NCBI GenBank assembly: GCA_020635535.1
Contig: JACJZP010000006.1
Location: 62,001 to 126,000, forward strand
From: Flavobacteriales bacterium
GTDB lineage: Bacteria > Bacteroidota > Bacteroidia > UBA10329
Reading direction: 5' to 3'
Length of the DNA: 64,000 nucleotides
The notes beneath the pieces are model-generated. The model did no database searches and had not been told where the DNA came from. It was given only the letters and a program-made list of their open reading frames with translations. Every line of letters begins with the position of its first letter. The first letter of the stretch is position 1. The position numbers were made by a program, and so were the translations under genes. Shown one piece after another: positions 1 through 7,601 of the stretch.

Positions 1-1
1 G

Positions 2-643
2 AATTACGTATCAACTGCGGTCGATGCGCTGAAAGGAACAGGAATCAAAGTCGCTTCCGTTGCAACGGCTTTTCCTTCGGGAAATTCATCGAGAGAGATA
101 AAATTGGCAGACACCAAGATTGCGGTTGATTCGGGGGCGGACGAAGTGGATATGGTCATCTCGCGGGGCGAATTCCTCTCGGGGAATTTCAGTTTTGTGT
201 TTGATGAAATCGCGGCCATCAAAGAAGCGTGTGGGAAGGCCCGTTTGAAAGTGATCTTGGAAACAGGTGAACTTTCCACATTGGATAACGTGCGCCACGC
301 CAGCGACATCGCCATTCTTGCTGGAGCCGATTTCATCAAAACCTCCACAGGAAAGATCAGCCCAGCGGCAACAATGCCCGTATCGCTGGTGATGTTGGAA
401 GCTATTCGCGACCACTACTACGCTACGGGAAAAATGGTGGGAATGAAGCCTGCAGGCGGCATCAGCAAAGCCAAGTTGGCACTGCATTATTTGGTCATGG
501 TGAAAGAGACGCTGGGCGATGCATGGCTGAGCAATGAATGGTTCCGTTTCGGGGCCAGCAGCTTGGCCAACGATGTGTTGATGCAACTGGCAAAACAGGC
601 CGAGGGCCGATATCAAGGATTGGATTATTTCAGTAAAGACTGA
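2..643 (+). CDS. deoC: Deoxyribose-phosphate aldolase (DeoC), 5' end missing
   Basis: Class I aldolase that splits 2-deoxyribose 5-phosphate into glyceraldehyde 3-phosphate and acetaldehyde, in the cytoplasmic deoxynucleoside breakdown route. The frame is open from base 2, so the gene begins before the window; 213 residues are visible. Seen: the ATAFPSG motif (fragment residues 21-27), the Schiff-base lysine in ADFIKTSTGK (K113 of the fragment), and the second active-site lysine in GMKPAGGI (K149). The stop codon overlaps the ATG of the HNH gene by one base (TGATG). The two aldehyde dehydrogenase-type genes downstream fit removal of the acetaldehyde product. Family identity is secure; the missing start is only a window effect. 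Confidence 0.96.
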   Translation, partial: NYVSTAVDALKGTGIKVASVATAFPSGNSSREIKLADTKIAVDSGADEVDMVISRGEFLSGNFSFVFDEIAAIKEACGKARLKVILETGELSTLDNVRHASDIAILAGADFIKTSTGKISPAATMPVSLVMLEAIRDHYYATGKMVGMKPAGGISKAKLALHYLVMVKETLGDAWLSNEWFRFGASSLANDVLMQLAKQAEGRYQGLDYFSKD

Positions 644-1371
644 TGCACACAAAGTCTCAATTATCGGTTGACCAGTGGATTGAAATTCTTCTGAACGAAG
701 AAATCACTAAACCATTTGGACTTGAAATTTTGCAGACCATTTACGCATTCGAGAACCATTCTGCCGCAGCAAGTCAAGCCGCAGCAATCATGGGAATTCC
801 AGGGGAAAAGCCCTGGAGCCAACTGAACTTGGAGATTTGGAGATATGCTGACCGCATAAAGAAACATGAATACCCAATTCAGTTTTCAATTCGAGAAGAT
901 AACAACAAGGAGAGGTTTTGGGACACATTTTTCAGTAGCGAAGCTGAAGGAAATCTATTCCCTTGGAAACTTTATGATGAGCTGGCTGAAGCTCTGGAAA
1001 AAACCGAGTTAACGGGTGTTGTTCAGTTTCCTGAGGAAATTCCGTTAGACGAAGGGTTGGGTTTGACCGAAGGTGCAAAAAAGACAATCGTAGTGAACGT
1101 TTATGAACGCTCATCCCAAGCAAGAAATGCCTGCATTAAACACTGGGGAACTGATTGTTGTGTTTGTGGAATTGATTTCGGTTCAAAATATGGGGAAATA
1201 GGAAAAGGCTTCATTCACATACATCATCTTACACCTTTGTCATCAATTGAAAAGGATTACGAGATAAACCCGATTGAAGATCTTAGACCTGTTTGCCCAA
1301 ACTGCCACGCCATGTTGCACAAGGAAAACCCACCGCTTTCCATTGAGGCATTGAAGAATTTGATTAATTAG
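643..1371 (+). CDS. HNH endonuclease
   Basis: A 242-residue protein. Its C-terminal third is an HNH nuclease of the kind found in McrA-like and other modification-dependent or defence-type enzymes. Seen: a YERSSQARNACI stretch, a zinc-type CVCG pair, HIHHLTPL with the catalytic histidines, then DLRPVCPNCHAMLH with the second CxxC and the last HNH histidine. The first about 130 residues match nothing I can name; they look helical and may be a specificity or target-recognition part. The ATG overlaps the deoC stop, so it is probably co-transcribed. Its coding sequence looks richer in A and T than deoC and the dehydrogenase on either side, suggesting later arrival. No methyltransferase partner is next to it. 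DNA cleavage is inferred from the motif; substrate unknown. Confidence 0.85.
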   Translation: MHTKSQLSVDQWIEILLNEEITKPFGLEILQTIYAFENHSAAASQAAAIMGIPGEKPWSQLNLEIWRYADRIKKHEYPIQFSIREDNNKERFWDTFFSSEAEGNLFPWKLYDELAEALEKTELTGVVQFPEEIPLDEGLGLTEGAKKTIVVNVYERSSQARNACIKHWGTDCCVCGIDFGSKYGEIGKGFIHIHHLTPLSSIEKDYEINPIEDLRPVCPNCHAMLHKENPPLSIEALKNLIN

Positions 1372-1381
1372 CCAAAATACG

Positions 1382-2854
1382 ATGGCACAAAAGACAGAAA
1401 ACAAGCTCGATTTCGGTTCAAAATGGGAGTACGCGGCTGCGCCTGAAAGTGCCGACCACGCCTCCATCATGGACGAATACGGGCTTTATATCAACGGCAA
1501 ATTTGTGAAGGCCGAGGGTGGAAAGAAGTTCGCTTCCATCAACCCGAGCAACGACCAGCACATTGCCTATTTCGCGGAAGCGTCTGACAACGATGTGGAT
1601 AAGGCGGTGAAGGCTGCGCGAAAGGCGTACAAGGAAGTTTGGAGCGTGATGCCCGCGAAGGAGCGCGCCAAGTACATTTTCCGCATTGCGCGGTTGATAC
1701 AGGAACGCGCGCGTGAGTTTGCCGTTCTGGAAAGTATGGATGGCGGCAAGCCGATCCGTGAGAGCCGCGATATTGACATTCCGCTGGCGGCCAACCACTT
1801 TTTCTACTACGCTGGCTGGGCCGATAAATTGGAATACGCTTTCCCAGGAAAGAAAATTGAGCCTGTTGGCGTGGCGGGACAGATCATTCCGTGGAATTTC
1901 CCGTTGCTGATGGCCGCTTGGAAACTTGCGCCAGCGTTGGCCTGCGGAAACACGGTTGTGCTGAAACCAGCCGAAACCACTCCGCTCACAGCCATGAAAT
2001 TAGCCGAGCTCATTCACGATAGCGGATTGCCCGCTGGCGTGGTGAATGTGGTGACGGGTGCAGGTGCGACTGGTGCAGCCATTGTCAATCATCCCGATGT
2101 AGATAAAATCGCATTCACGGGTTCAACGGGAGTTGGAAAGATCATTCAGAAAGCGATTGCAGGAACGCACAAAAAAGCAACGCTTGAATTGGGCGGAAAA
2201 GCCGCTAACATCATTTTTGATGACGCGCCCATCGACCAAGCAGTTGAAGGTATCATCAACGGGATTTTCTTCAACCAAGGACATGTTTGCTGTGCTGGTT
2301 CACGGCTTTTTGTGCAGGAGAATGTGAAGGATGAAGTGCTTCGAAAACTGATTGACCGCATGGGTTCGCTCATCGTTGGCGACCCACTCGACAAGAACAC
2401 CGATGTGGGTGCCATCAACTCGAAAGAGCAACTCAACACCATCAATAAATATTTGAAGATCGGGCAGGAAGAAGGCGCGGAGATCTATCAGCCGAAATGC
2501 TCGCTACCGAACAAAGGGAATTGGTGTCCGCCAACGCTTTTCTGCGAGACATCGCAAAGCCACCGAATTGTGCAGGAAGAGATTTTCGGTCCCGTACTGA
2601 CAGTTCAAACGTTCAGAACGGTTGATGAGGTGATCGACAAGGCAAACAACACGCCTTTCGGGCTTTCGGCAGGTGTGTGGACGGACAAAGGTTCGAAGAT
2701 CTTCAACCTGACCACCAAACTCCGTGCGGGTGTGGTTTGGGCGAACACCTACAACAAATTTGACCCGACATCGCCATTCGGTGGTTACAAGGAAAGTGGT
2801 TTTGGAAGGGAAGGCGGGCTGCATGGATTATTGCCTTACGTGAATTTGGTTTAA
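1382..2854 (+). CDS. NAD(P)-dependent aldehyde dehydrogenase
   Basis: Full-length ALDH of 490 residues, oxidising an aldehyde to the acid with NAD(P)+. Seen: the nucleotide-binding IIPWNFP region, the FTGSTGVG loop, general base E269 in LELGGK, catalytic C303 in the GHVCCAGSR block, and EEIFGPVL near residue 400. It lies ten bases after the HNH gene and downstream of deoC, so acetaldehyde from deoxyribose phosphate is a plausible substrate (inference). A second ALDH-like gene without the catalytic half follows after the GxxExxY insertion. Together they resemble the two halves of ALDH16-type proteins, which join an active and a degenerate ALDH domain. The TAA stop lies at the very start of a GxxExxY-associated repeat. 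Confidence 0.94.
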   Translation: MAQKTENKLDFGSKWEYAAAPESADHASIMDEYGLYINGKFVKAEGGKKFASINPSNDQHIAYFAEASDNDVDKAVKAARKAYKEVWSVMPAKERAKYIFRIARLIQERAREFAVLESMDGGKPIRESRDIDIPLAANHFFYYAGWADKLEYAFPGKKIEPVGVAGQIIPWNFPLLMAAWKLAPALACGNTVVLKPAETTPLTAMKLAELIHDSGLPAGVVNVVTGAGATGAAIVNHPDVDKIAFTGSTGVGKIIQKAIAGTHKKATLELGGKAANIIFDDAPIDQAVEGIINGIFFNQGHVCCAGSRLFVQENVKDEVLRKLIDRMGSLIVGDPLDKNTDVGAINSKEQLNTINKYLKIGQEEGAEIYQPKCSLPNKGNWCPPTLFCETSQSHRIVQEEIFGPVLTVQTFRTVDEVIDKANNTPFGLSAGVWTDKGSKIFNLTTKLRAGVVWANTYNKFDPTSPFGGYKESGFGREGGLHGLLPYVNLV

Positions 2855-2896
2855 CCGCAAAGACGCGGAGAGTTTTCGCAAAGGGCGCAAAGAGAT
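2851..2896 (+). repeat. GxxExxY-flanking repeat, copy A (direct)
   Basis: A purine-rich stretch beginning TTAACCGCAAAGACGCGGAG and continuing into TTTTCGCAAAGGGCGCAAAG. It starts inside the stop region of the aldehyde dehydrogenase and ends four bases before the ATG of the GxxExxY gene. A direct copy follows the gene (from 3299) and an inverted copy ends at 3394. The match between this copy and the reverse complement of 3356-3394 covers about 38 bases with few differences, judged by eye. Confidence 0.85.
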
Positions 2897-2900
2897 TATA

Positions 2901-3296
2901 ATGAACGAACTAAATACAATGACTGAAAATGAGCTGGCGACAGAGGTCATTGGATGTGCAATTGCAGTTCATCGTGCTTTGGGGCCTGGATTGCTGGAAA
3001 GCGCATACGAGCAATGCCTCGCATATGAGTTACGTCAATCTGGTTTTCGGGTCGAGGTTCAAAAGCCGATGCCGTTAGTTTATGAGGAAGTTGAAATGGA
3101 TTGTGGCTACAGAATTGATCTGTTGGTGGAAGGCAAACTGATTATTGAGTTAAAAGCGGTTGAAAGGCTAATGGACGTTCATATGGCTCAAACGCTTACT
3201 TACCTGAAGCTAAGCGGATGTAAATTGGGTCTGTTGATGAATTTCAACGTTTCCGTGTTGAAGAAAGGAATACAACGAGTTGTAAATGGGCTATGA
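2901..3296 (+). CDS. GxxExxY family protein (PD-(D/E)XK-like)
   Basis: A 131-residue protein with the name-giving motif G30-x-x-E33-x-x-Y36 and then D73 and E83-x-K85 (RIDLL...IIELK), the acidic/lysine pattern of the PD-(D/E)XK nuclease fold. The family is known by its motif; no biochemical role is firmly established to my knowledge. An alternative start is Met7 (position 2919), which fits the usual N-terminus of the family better. The gene sits between two aldehyde dehydrogenase genes that would otherwise be adjacent, and is bracketed by copies of one repeat: one before it, one after it and one inverted. That layout suggests it entered the locus as a unit. There is no transposase in it; how it moves, if it does, is unknown. 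Confidence 0.9.
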   Translation: MNELNTMTENELATEVIGCAIAVHRALGPGLLESAYEQCLAYELRQSGFRVEVQKPMPLVYEEVEMDCGYRIDLLVEGKLIIELKAVERLMDVHMAQTLTYLKLSGCKLGLLMNFNVSVLKKGIQRVVNGL

Positions 3297-3298
3297 TA

Positions 3299-3394
3299 TT
3301 TAACCGCAAAGACGCTGAGACTGCGCGAAGAGCGCAAGGAATTATTAACGGAAAACTCCGCGCTCTCTGCGAAAACTCCGCGTCTCCGCGGTAA
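3299..3394 (+). repeat. GxxExxY-flanking repeats, copies B (direct) and C (inverted)
   Basis: Two more copies of the 2851-2896 repeat. Copy B (3299-3346) has the same orientation: TTTAACCGCAAAGACGC, then GCGAAGAGCGCAAGG. Copy C (3356-3394) is inverted; its reverse complement reads ACCGCGGAGACGCGGAG and then TTTTCGCAGAGAGCGCGGAG, very close to copy A. Within it the block GAAAACTCCGCG occurs twice. B and C form an inverted pair immediately before the second dehydrogenase gene, and A with C form terminal inverted repeats around the GxxExxY gene. Confidence 0.85.
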
Positions 3395-3404
3395 AAGAAA
3401 AAAC

Positions 3405-4277
3405 ATGAGCAGATTGGAAGTACTCAAAACATATAAGATCTACATCGGAGGGCAGTTTCCGAGAACGGAAAGTGGTCGTTTTTACCCCGTTGAGTTGAAA
3501 AACGGAACCGTGACCAACATCTGCCTCAGCAGTCGAAAGGACCTGCGTAACGCTGTCGTTGCTGCGCGAAATGCCTTCGAAGGTTGGAGCAGTAGAGCGG
3601 CATTTAACCGAAGCCAAATTCTGTATCGCATTGCAGAAATGCTAGAAGGAAGAAAGGCTCAATTCGTTGAGGAATTGGTTGCTGTCGGGGCTTCGCGAGC
3701 AGCCGCAACCAAGGAAGTGGAAGTTTCTATCGACCGCTGCGTTTATTTCGCGGGTTGGTGCGATAAGTTCACGCAGGCTTTCGGAAGCGTGAACCCCGTT
3801 CCATCTTCGCATTTCAACTTTAGCGTTCACGAACCTACAGGCGTTGTGACCATCATCGCGCCAGAAAGTCCATCATTGCTTGGGTTGGTGAGTTGTATCA
3901 TGCCAGTCATCGCTGGTGGAAACACCTGCGTAATACTTGCTTCCGAGAATTCGCCACATGTGGCGGTGACGTTTGCCGAGGTATTGAATTCATCAGATGT
4001 TCCTGGTGGTGTGGTCAACATTCTCACTGGAAAAGAAGATGAGTTGGCTGAGCATTTCAGCTCACACATGGATGTGAATGCCACCATTTACTGCCGCGAA
4101 AAGCATCTGAAAAGGATACAGGAGAACGGGGCACTGAACGTGAAACGTGTGCTCAATTGGGCCAAATACGATTGGAACAAACAGGGCGAAGACCCCTATC
4201 TGCTTCTCGAAACGCAGGAAGTGAAAACCACCTGGCATCCGATTGAGAACATCGCGGGAGCGAAATCGGGATATTGA
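3405..4277 (+). CDS. Aldehyde dehydrogenase-like protein lacking the catalytic domain
   Basis: A 290-residue protein aligning with the N-terminal, nucleotide-binding part of ALDH: YIGGQF near the start, an ALDH-like helix region to about residue 140, PTGVVTIIAPESPSL (equivalent of the PWNFP loop), then PGGVVNILTG near residue 210. It ends before the ELGGK/catalytic-cysteine half, with a short tail containing WHPIENIAG. The frame is intact to a clean stop, so it looks like a naturally short partner and not a recent truncation. Degenerate second ALDH domains are known in ALDH16 proteins, where they help assembly; a subunit role for the full ALDH at 1382-2854 is inference. The next gene starts five bases later. 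Confidence 0.8.
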   Translation: MSRLEVLKTYKIYIGGQFPRTESGRFYPVELKNGTVTNICLSSRKDLRNAVVAARNAFEGWSSRAAFNRSQILYRIAEMLEGRKAQFVEELVAVGASRAAATKEVEVSIDRCVYFAGWCDKFTQAFGSVNPVPSSHFNFSVHEPTGVVTIIAPESPSLLGLVSCIMPVIAGGNTCVILASENSPHVAVTFAEVLNSSDVPGGVVNILTGKEDELAEHFSSHMDVNATIYCREKHLKRIQENGALNVKRVLNWAKYDWNKQGEDPYLLLETQEVKTTWHPIENIAGAKSGY

Positions 4278-4282
4278 CGTAA

Positions 4283-6043
4283 ATGCCTGAATTCGCGCCC
4301 ATACTGGTCGGGGTCTCGGTCCTATTTCTGCTTGTAGCCCTTTACTCAGGGAAAATACGGGCGGAAGTAGCCTTTTTCTCGGCTGTGATGTTTCTAACGG
4401 TTTTCGGTGTACTCACCCCGAAAGAGGCCATCAGCGGTTTCGCCAACGAGCAACTGGCAGTTATCATTCTGCTGCTGATTCTCAGCGATACCATCCGAAA
4501 AACGAACGTGATGGACGCGCTCTTCAACCGACTTTTCAAGGGAACGAAAAGTCAACGTTCGTTCGTTGGAAGGATGATGCTTTTCATCGCTCCCGCTTCG
4601 GCCTTCTTCAACAACACTCCGCTTGTGGCCATGATGATGCCGTATGTGCACAGTTGGTCGAAGCGCAACGGGATGTCGCCAGCCAAACTGCTCATTCCAC
4701 TTTCGTATGTGACCATTGTGGGCGGCTGTATGACGTTGGTCGGAACCAGCACCAACCTGATAGTCAACGGTATGGCCGTGGATGCAGGCCTTCCAGGTTT
4801 GGACATTTTCGATTTCACATGGATCGGTTTACCGCTTGCCATTGTTGGCGGTCTGTATCTCTTTTTCTTCTCCGACAGATTGCTTCCGAAGCACAAGGAT
4901 GCTGTGGCCGAATTCAGCGAGGATTGGCGCGAGTATTTCGTGGAAACGGAGGTCGGACAAACTTCCTCGCTCATTGGGAAGACCATCCAACAGGCAGGAT
5001 TGCGGAATCTGAAAGGCAATTTCTTGGTGGAGATCGCGAGGAATGAGCGCATCATCACGCCTGTTTCGCCCACTCATATTCTGCGCTCCTACGACCGGCT
5101 GATTTTCACGGGAGGATTGGACACGATTCAAGACATGGTAAAGGCCGAAATGGGCCTGAGCCTACCCAAAACATGTGAGGCAGACCATTTGTCAGACGTA
5201 GTAGAAGTGGTCATCTCGTACAACAGTTCGCTCATCGGTAAAACCGTCAAGGATTCTGATTTCAGAGGGAAATATGATGCGGCCATTGTAGCTGTTCATC
5301 GCAATGGCGAAAAACTCTCCGGAAAACTCGGAGATGTGGAACTCCAAGCGGGAGATGCATTGCTTCTTTTCGCGGGTCGCGATTTCTACAAACGCGCCAC
5401 GGAAAATGCGTTCTACACCATTTCGCGAAAGCAGAATGTGCGTGTGCAAGGACGAAAAGCGCTTTACGTCATTCTCGGTGTTTTGGCTTCTATTCTCGTT
5501 TCCGCAACCACTCCCATTCCGCTGTTCACTTGCTTGTTAATTGTTCTCGCAGGAACGCTTTTAGGTGGTATTCTAACGGCAACCGAAGTAAGAAAAGGTC
5601 TGGATGTGAACCTGTTGACCATCATGGCGTTCGGGCTTGCATTGGGAAAAGCACTGATCAACAGCGGTGCTGCTGACATAATTGCCGAAACAGTCCTAAA
5701 CGTTGGCAAGAACCTAGGGCCAATTGCCGTAATAGCAGGAATTTTCGTGGTGACCAACATTCTTGGCGCCTACATGACGAACAAAGCGGCCGTTGCGCTT
5801 ATCTTCCCCATATCGGTGAGTTTGGCGCATAGTATGAACCTTCCGGTCGAACCATTTGTACTTGTTGTGGCGTTCGGAGGCGCGGCCAGTTTCATCACGC
5901 CTATCGGTTATCAGACGAACCTCATGGTATACGGTTCCGGAGGTTACAACTTCAAAGATTTCATGAAGATCGGGCTTCCGCTTACCCTGATTTATATCAC
6001 ACTTAGCACAATCCTACTCGCTGTGCGTTATGACCTGACTTAG
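4283..6043 (+). CDS. SLC13-family anion permease with two TrkA-C (RCK-C) domains
   Basis: An inner-membrane transporter of 586 residues. Hydrophobic segments fill roughly residues 1-195 and 390-586; between them lie two TrkA-C-like domains (about 205-285 and 300-375), each opening with an SSLIGKTI/SSLIGKTV motif. This architecture is typical of bacterial SLC13/DASS-like permeases annotated as sulfate or dicarboxylate carriers. Seen: NNTPLVAMMMP and a VGTSTNLIVNG substrate loop, with the matching loop AASFITPIGYQTNLMVYG near the end. cysQ follows 31 bases downstream, which favours sulfate as substrate (inference). It is five bases after the ALDH-like gene, so it may share that transcript. Confidence 0.88.
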   Translation: MPEFAPILVGVSVLFLLVALYSGKIRAEVAFFSAVMFLTVFGVLTPKEAISGFANEQLAVIILLLILSDTIRKTNVMDALFNRLFKGTKSQRSFVGRMMLFIAPASAFFNNTPLVAMMMPYVHSWSKRNGMSPAKLLIPLSYVTIVGGCMTLVGTSTNLIVNGMAVDAGLPGLDIFDFTWIGLPLAIVGGLYLFFFSDRLLPKHKDAVAEFSEDWREYFVETEVGQTSSLIGKTIQQAGLRNLKGNFLVEIARNERIITPVSPTHILRSYDRLIFTGGLDTIQDMVKAEMGLSLPKTCEADHLSDVVEVVISYNSSLIGKTVKDSDFRGKYDAAIVAVHRNGEKLSGKLGDVELQAGDALLLFAGRDFYKRATENAFYTISRKQNVRVQGRKALYVILGVLASILVSATTPIPLFTCLLIVLAGTLLGGILTATEVRKGLDVNLLTIMAFGLALGKALINSGAADIIAETVLNVGKNLGPIAVIAGIFVVTNILGAYMTNKAAVALIFPISVSLAHSMNLPVEPFVLVVAFGGAASFITPIGYQTNLMVYGSGGYNFKDFMKIGLPLTLIYITLSTILLAVRYDLT

Positions 6044-6074
6044 CATTTGCTGCTCAAACCCTACTTTCACGGCC

Positions 6075-6866
6075 ATGATAGAGCAAGCGATAAAAGGCGC
6101 CTATGAAGGCGGATTGGAGATTCTGGAAGTTTATGGAACCGAGATCAGCGTAGATGTAAAGGAGGATAAAAGTCCTCTTACAGAAGCGGACCGAAGAGCT
6201 CACTTCAAAATCATGGAATTCCTGAAAGACACAGGAATTCCTGTATTGAGCGAGGAAGGAAAAGACATTCAGTATGCTGATAGAAAAGACTGGAAACAGT
6301 TCTGGTTGGTAGATCCGTTGGATGGCACCAAGGAGTTCATCAAACGCAATGGCGAGTTCACGGTGAATATTGCTCTGATTGAGGATGGTGTTCCTGTTTC
6401 GGGCGTGATCTACGTTCCTGTGAAGGATGAAATGTATCTTGGAATCAAGGGAAAAGGCGCGTTCAAGATCAATGATTACTCAAAGGTGCATGTATCTCAT
6501 TCCGACCTGAATGATCTACTTTCAAAGGGAAATAAGCTGCCTATCGCATCCGACAGAAAAACCTTCTCCATGGTTGGTAGCCGCTCGCACATGAGTGATG
6601 AGACGTTGGAGTATTTCGACAAGATGAAAGCTGAGCACGGAGACGTTGAAATGGTATCGATGGGAAGTTCGCTGAAACTTTGTCTCGTGGCTGAAGGTGT
6701 TGCAGATGTTTACCCACGTTTTGCTCCAACCATGGAATGGGACACGGGCGCGGGCGATGCCATTGCTAGAAACGCTGGCTGCGTTGTAACCGAAAAGGAT
6801 GAGGTTACTCCGCTTCGCTACAATAAAGAGAATCTGCTGAACCCATGGTTCATCATTAAGCGCTAG
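6075..6866 (+). CDS. cysQ: 3'(2'),5'-bisphosphate nucleotidase CysQ
   Basis: Removes the 3'-phosphate from adenosine 3',5'-bisphosphate (PAP), a by-product of sulfate assimilation and sulfotransfer; a Mg-dependent member of the inositol monophosphatase-like superfamily. 263 residues, usual for the family. Seen: SPLTEADRRAH near residue 33, LSEEGK near 59, the metal-binding WLVDPLDGTKEFI block near 83-95, and WDTGAGDAIARNAG near 222-235. It stands downstream of an SLC13 permease, an arrangement consistent with sulfur uptake and salvage. It converges on the phosphopantetheinyl transferase gene with a short repeat element in between. Confidence 0.95.
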   Translation: MIEQAIKGAYEGGLEILEVYGTEISVDVKEDKSPLTEADRRAHFKIMEFLKDTGIPVLSEEGKDIQYADRKDWKQFWLVDPLDGTKEFIKRNGEFTVNIALIEDGVPVSGVIYVPVKDEMYLGIKGKGAFKINDYSKVHVSHSDLNDLLSKGNKLPIASDRKTFSMVGSRSHMSDETLEYFDKMKAEHGDVEMVSMGSSLKLCLVAEGVADVYPRFAPTMEWDTGAGDAIARNAGCVVTEKDEVTPLRYNKENLLNPWFIIKR

Positions 6867-6874
6867 CGGTATTT

Positions 6875-6950
6875 TGTCATGTCGAGCGCAGCTTGCGAAG
6901 TCGAGACATCCAAAGATTTCTCCACTCGTTCCTCGGTCAAAATGACGACC
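6875..6950. repeat. Interspersed intergenic repeat of Bacteroidetes type
   Basis: The spacer between the convergent cysQ and transferase genes holds GTCATGTCGAGCGCAG, GTCGAGACATC, AGATTTCTCCACTC and TCAAAATGACG. I recognise this word order from dispersed intergenic repeats in Bacteroidetes genomes. The ends carry a short inverted match (GTCAT/ATGAC). It could serve as a bidirectional terminator. Only one full copy is in the window. Confidence 0.6.
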
Positions 6951-6956
6951 AAACAA

Positions 6957-7550
6957 TTAAACTGTCCAAACGAGCATCGCTCCTTCCAGTTTTTTCCAGC
7001 CTAAATCGAGCTTGGTTTCCGTTCCTGCATACACAAAACTGATAGGCAGAATTTCGGGTTGGATGGAATGCACCGTGATCGGGTCACGGAAATCCAAACC
7101 TGGCTTTGCATTGTACTTGTAAATGGCCTCTTTTGCTGCCCAGAAAAGCGTGGTGGTTTCAATATCCTGAGCCATTTGTAACTCTCGGTCATCGAGAAAG
7201 CGGTCGCGCACTTTCATCACATTGGGCTTGTAATGCTGCACATCCACGCCCAATTTTCCTGTTCCGAGAAGAATGGCCGCAAAACCTTCGGTGTGCGAAA
7301 TGGAAATCTCTAAAGAATGATTCAGCAGCAGGGGTTTGCCATTTTCATCTTTCGAAACGTCCGGCATTTCACCCAGCATTTCTGCAAGAAGCAAACGCGA
7401 AGCATAGCGCTGCAATTGAGTTCTTGGATGGCGAACGGAAAGTTGCGCAGCCAACTCTGGAAACGCGCTTTCAAATCGGATTTCCGAACCATCGATCTTC
7501 CAAAGACCTAAGCGGTTCTTCCCAACTGATATGTCTTCGATCAACGGCAT
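6957..7550 (-). CDS. 4'-phosphopantetheinyl transferase superfamily protein
   Basis: Transfers the phosphopantetheine arm from coenzyme A to a carrier protein (ACP or PCP). 197 residues. Seen: ISISHTEGFAA near 82-92, the first Mg-binding motif GVDV at 101-104, and the second, FWAAKEAIYK, at 136-145 with E141. The size and the long N-terminal part place it with Sfp-like/Bacteroidetes holo-ACP synthase-like enzymes and not the short AcpS type. No carrier-protein or polyketide genes are near, so the partner cannot be named. Transcribed towards cysQ. Confidence 0.9.
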   Translation of the reverse strand: MPLIEDISVGKNRLGLWKIDGSEIRFESAFPELAAQLSVRHPRTQLQRYASRLLLAEMLGEMPDVSKDENGKPLLLNHSLEISISHTEGFAAILLGTGKLGVDVQHYKPNVMKVRDRFLDDRELQMAQDIETTTLFWAAKEAIYKYNAKPGLDFRDPITVHSIQPEILPISFVYAGTETKLDLGWKKLEGAMLVWTV

Positions 7551-7601
7551 AATTGGCTACTAGCCAGCGGTCAATTTTACGGATATTCGCAACAACAACC
7601 C

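Noticed and set aside
86..652. 188-residue frame on the minus strand
   Set aside because: Exactly antisense to deoC, whose active-site motifs are certain; composition (His/Cys/Gln-rich) is typical of a shadow frame.
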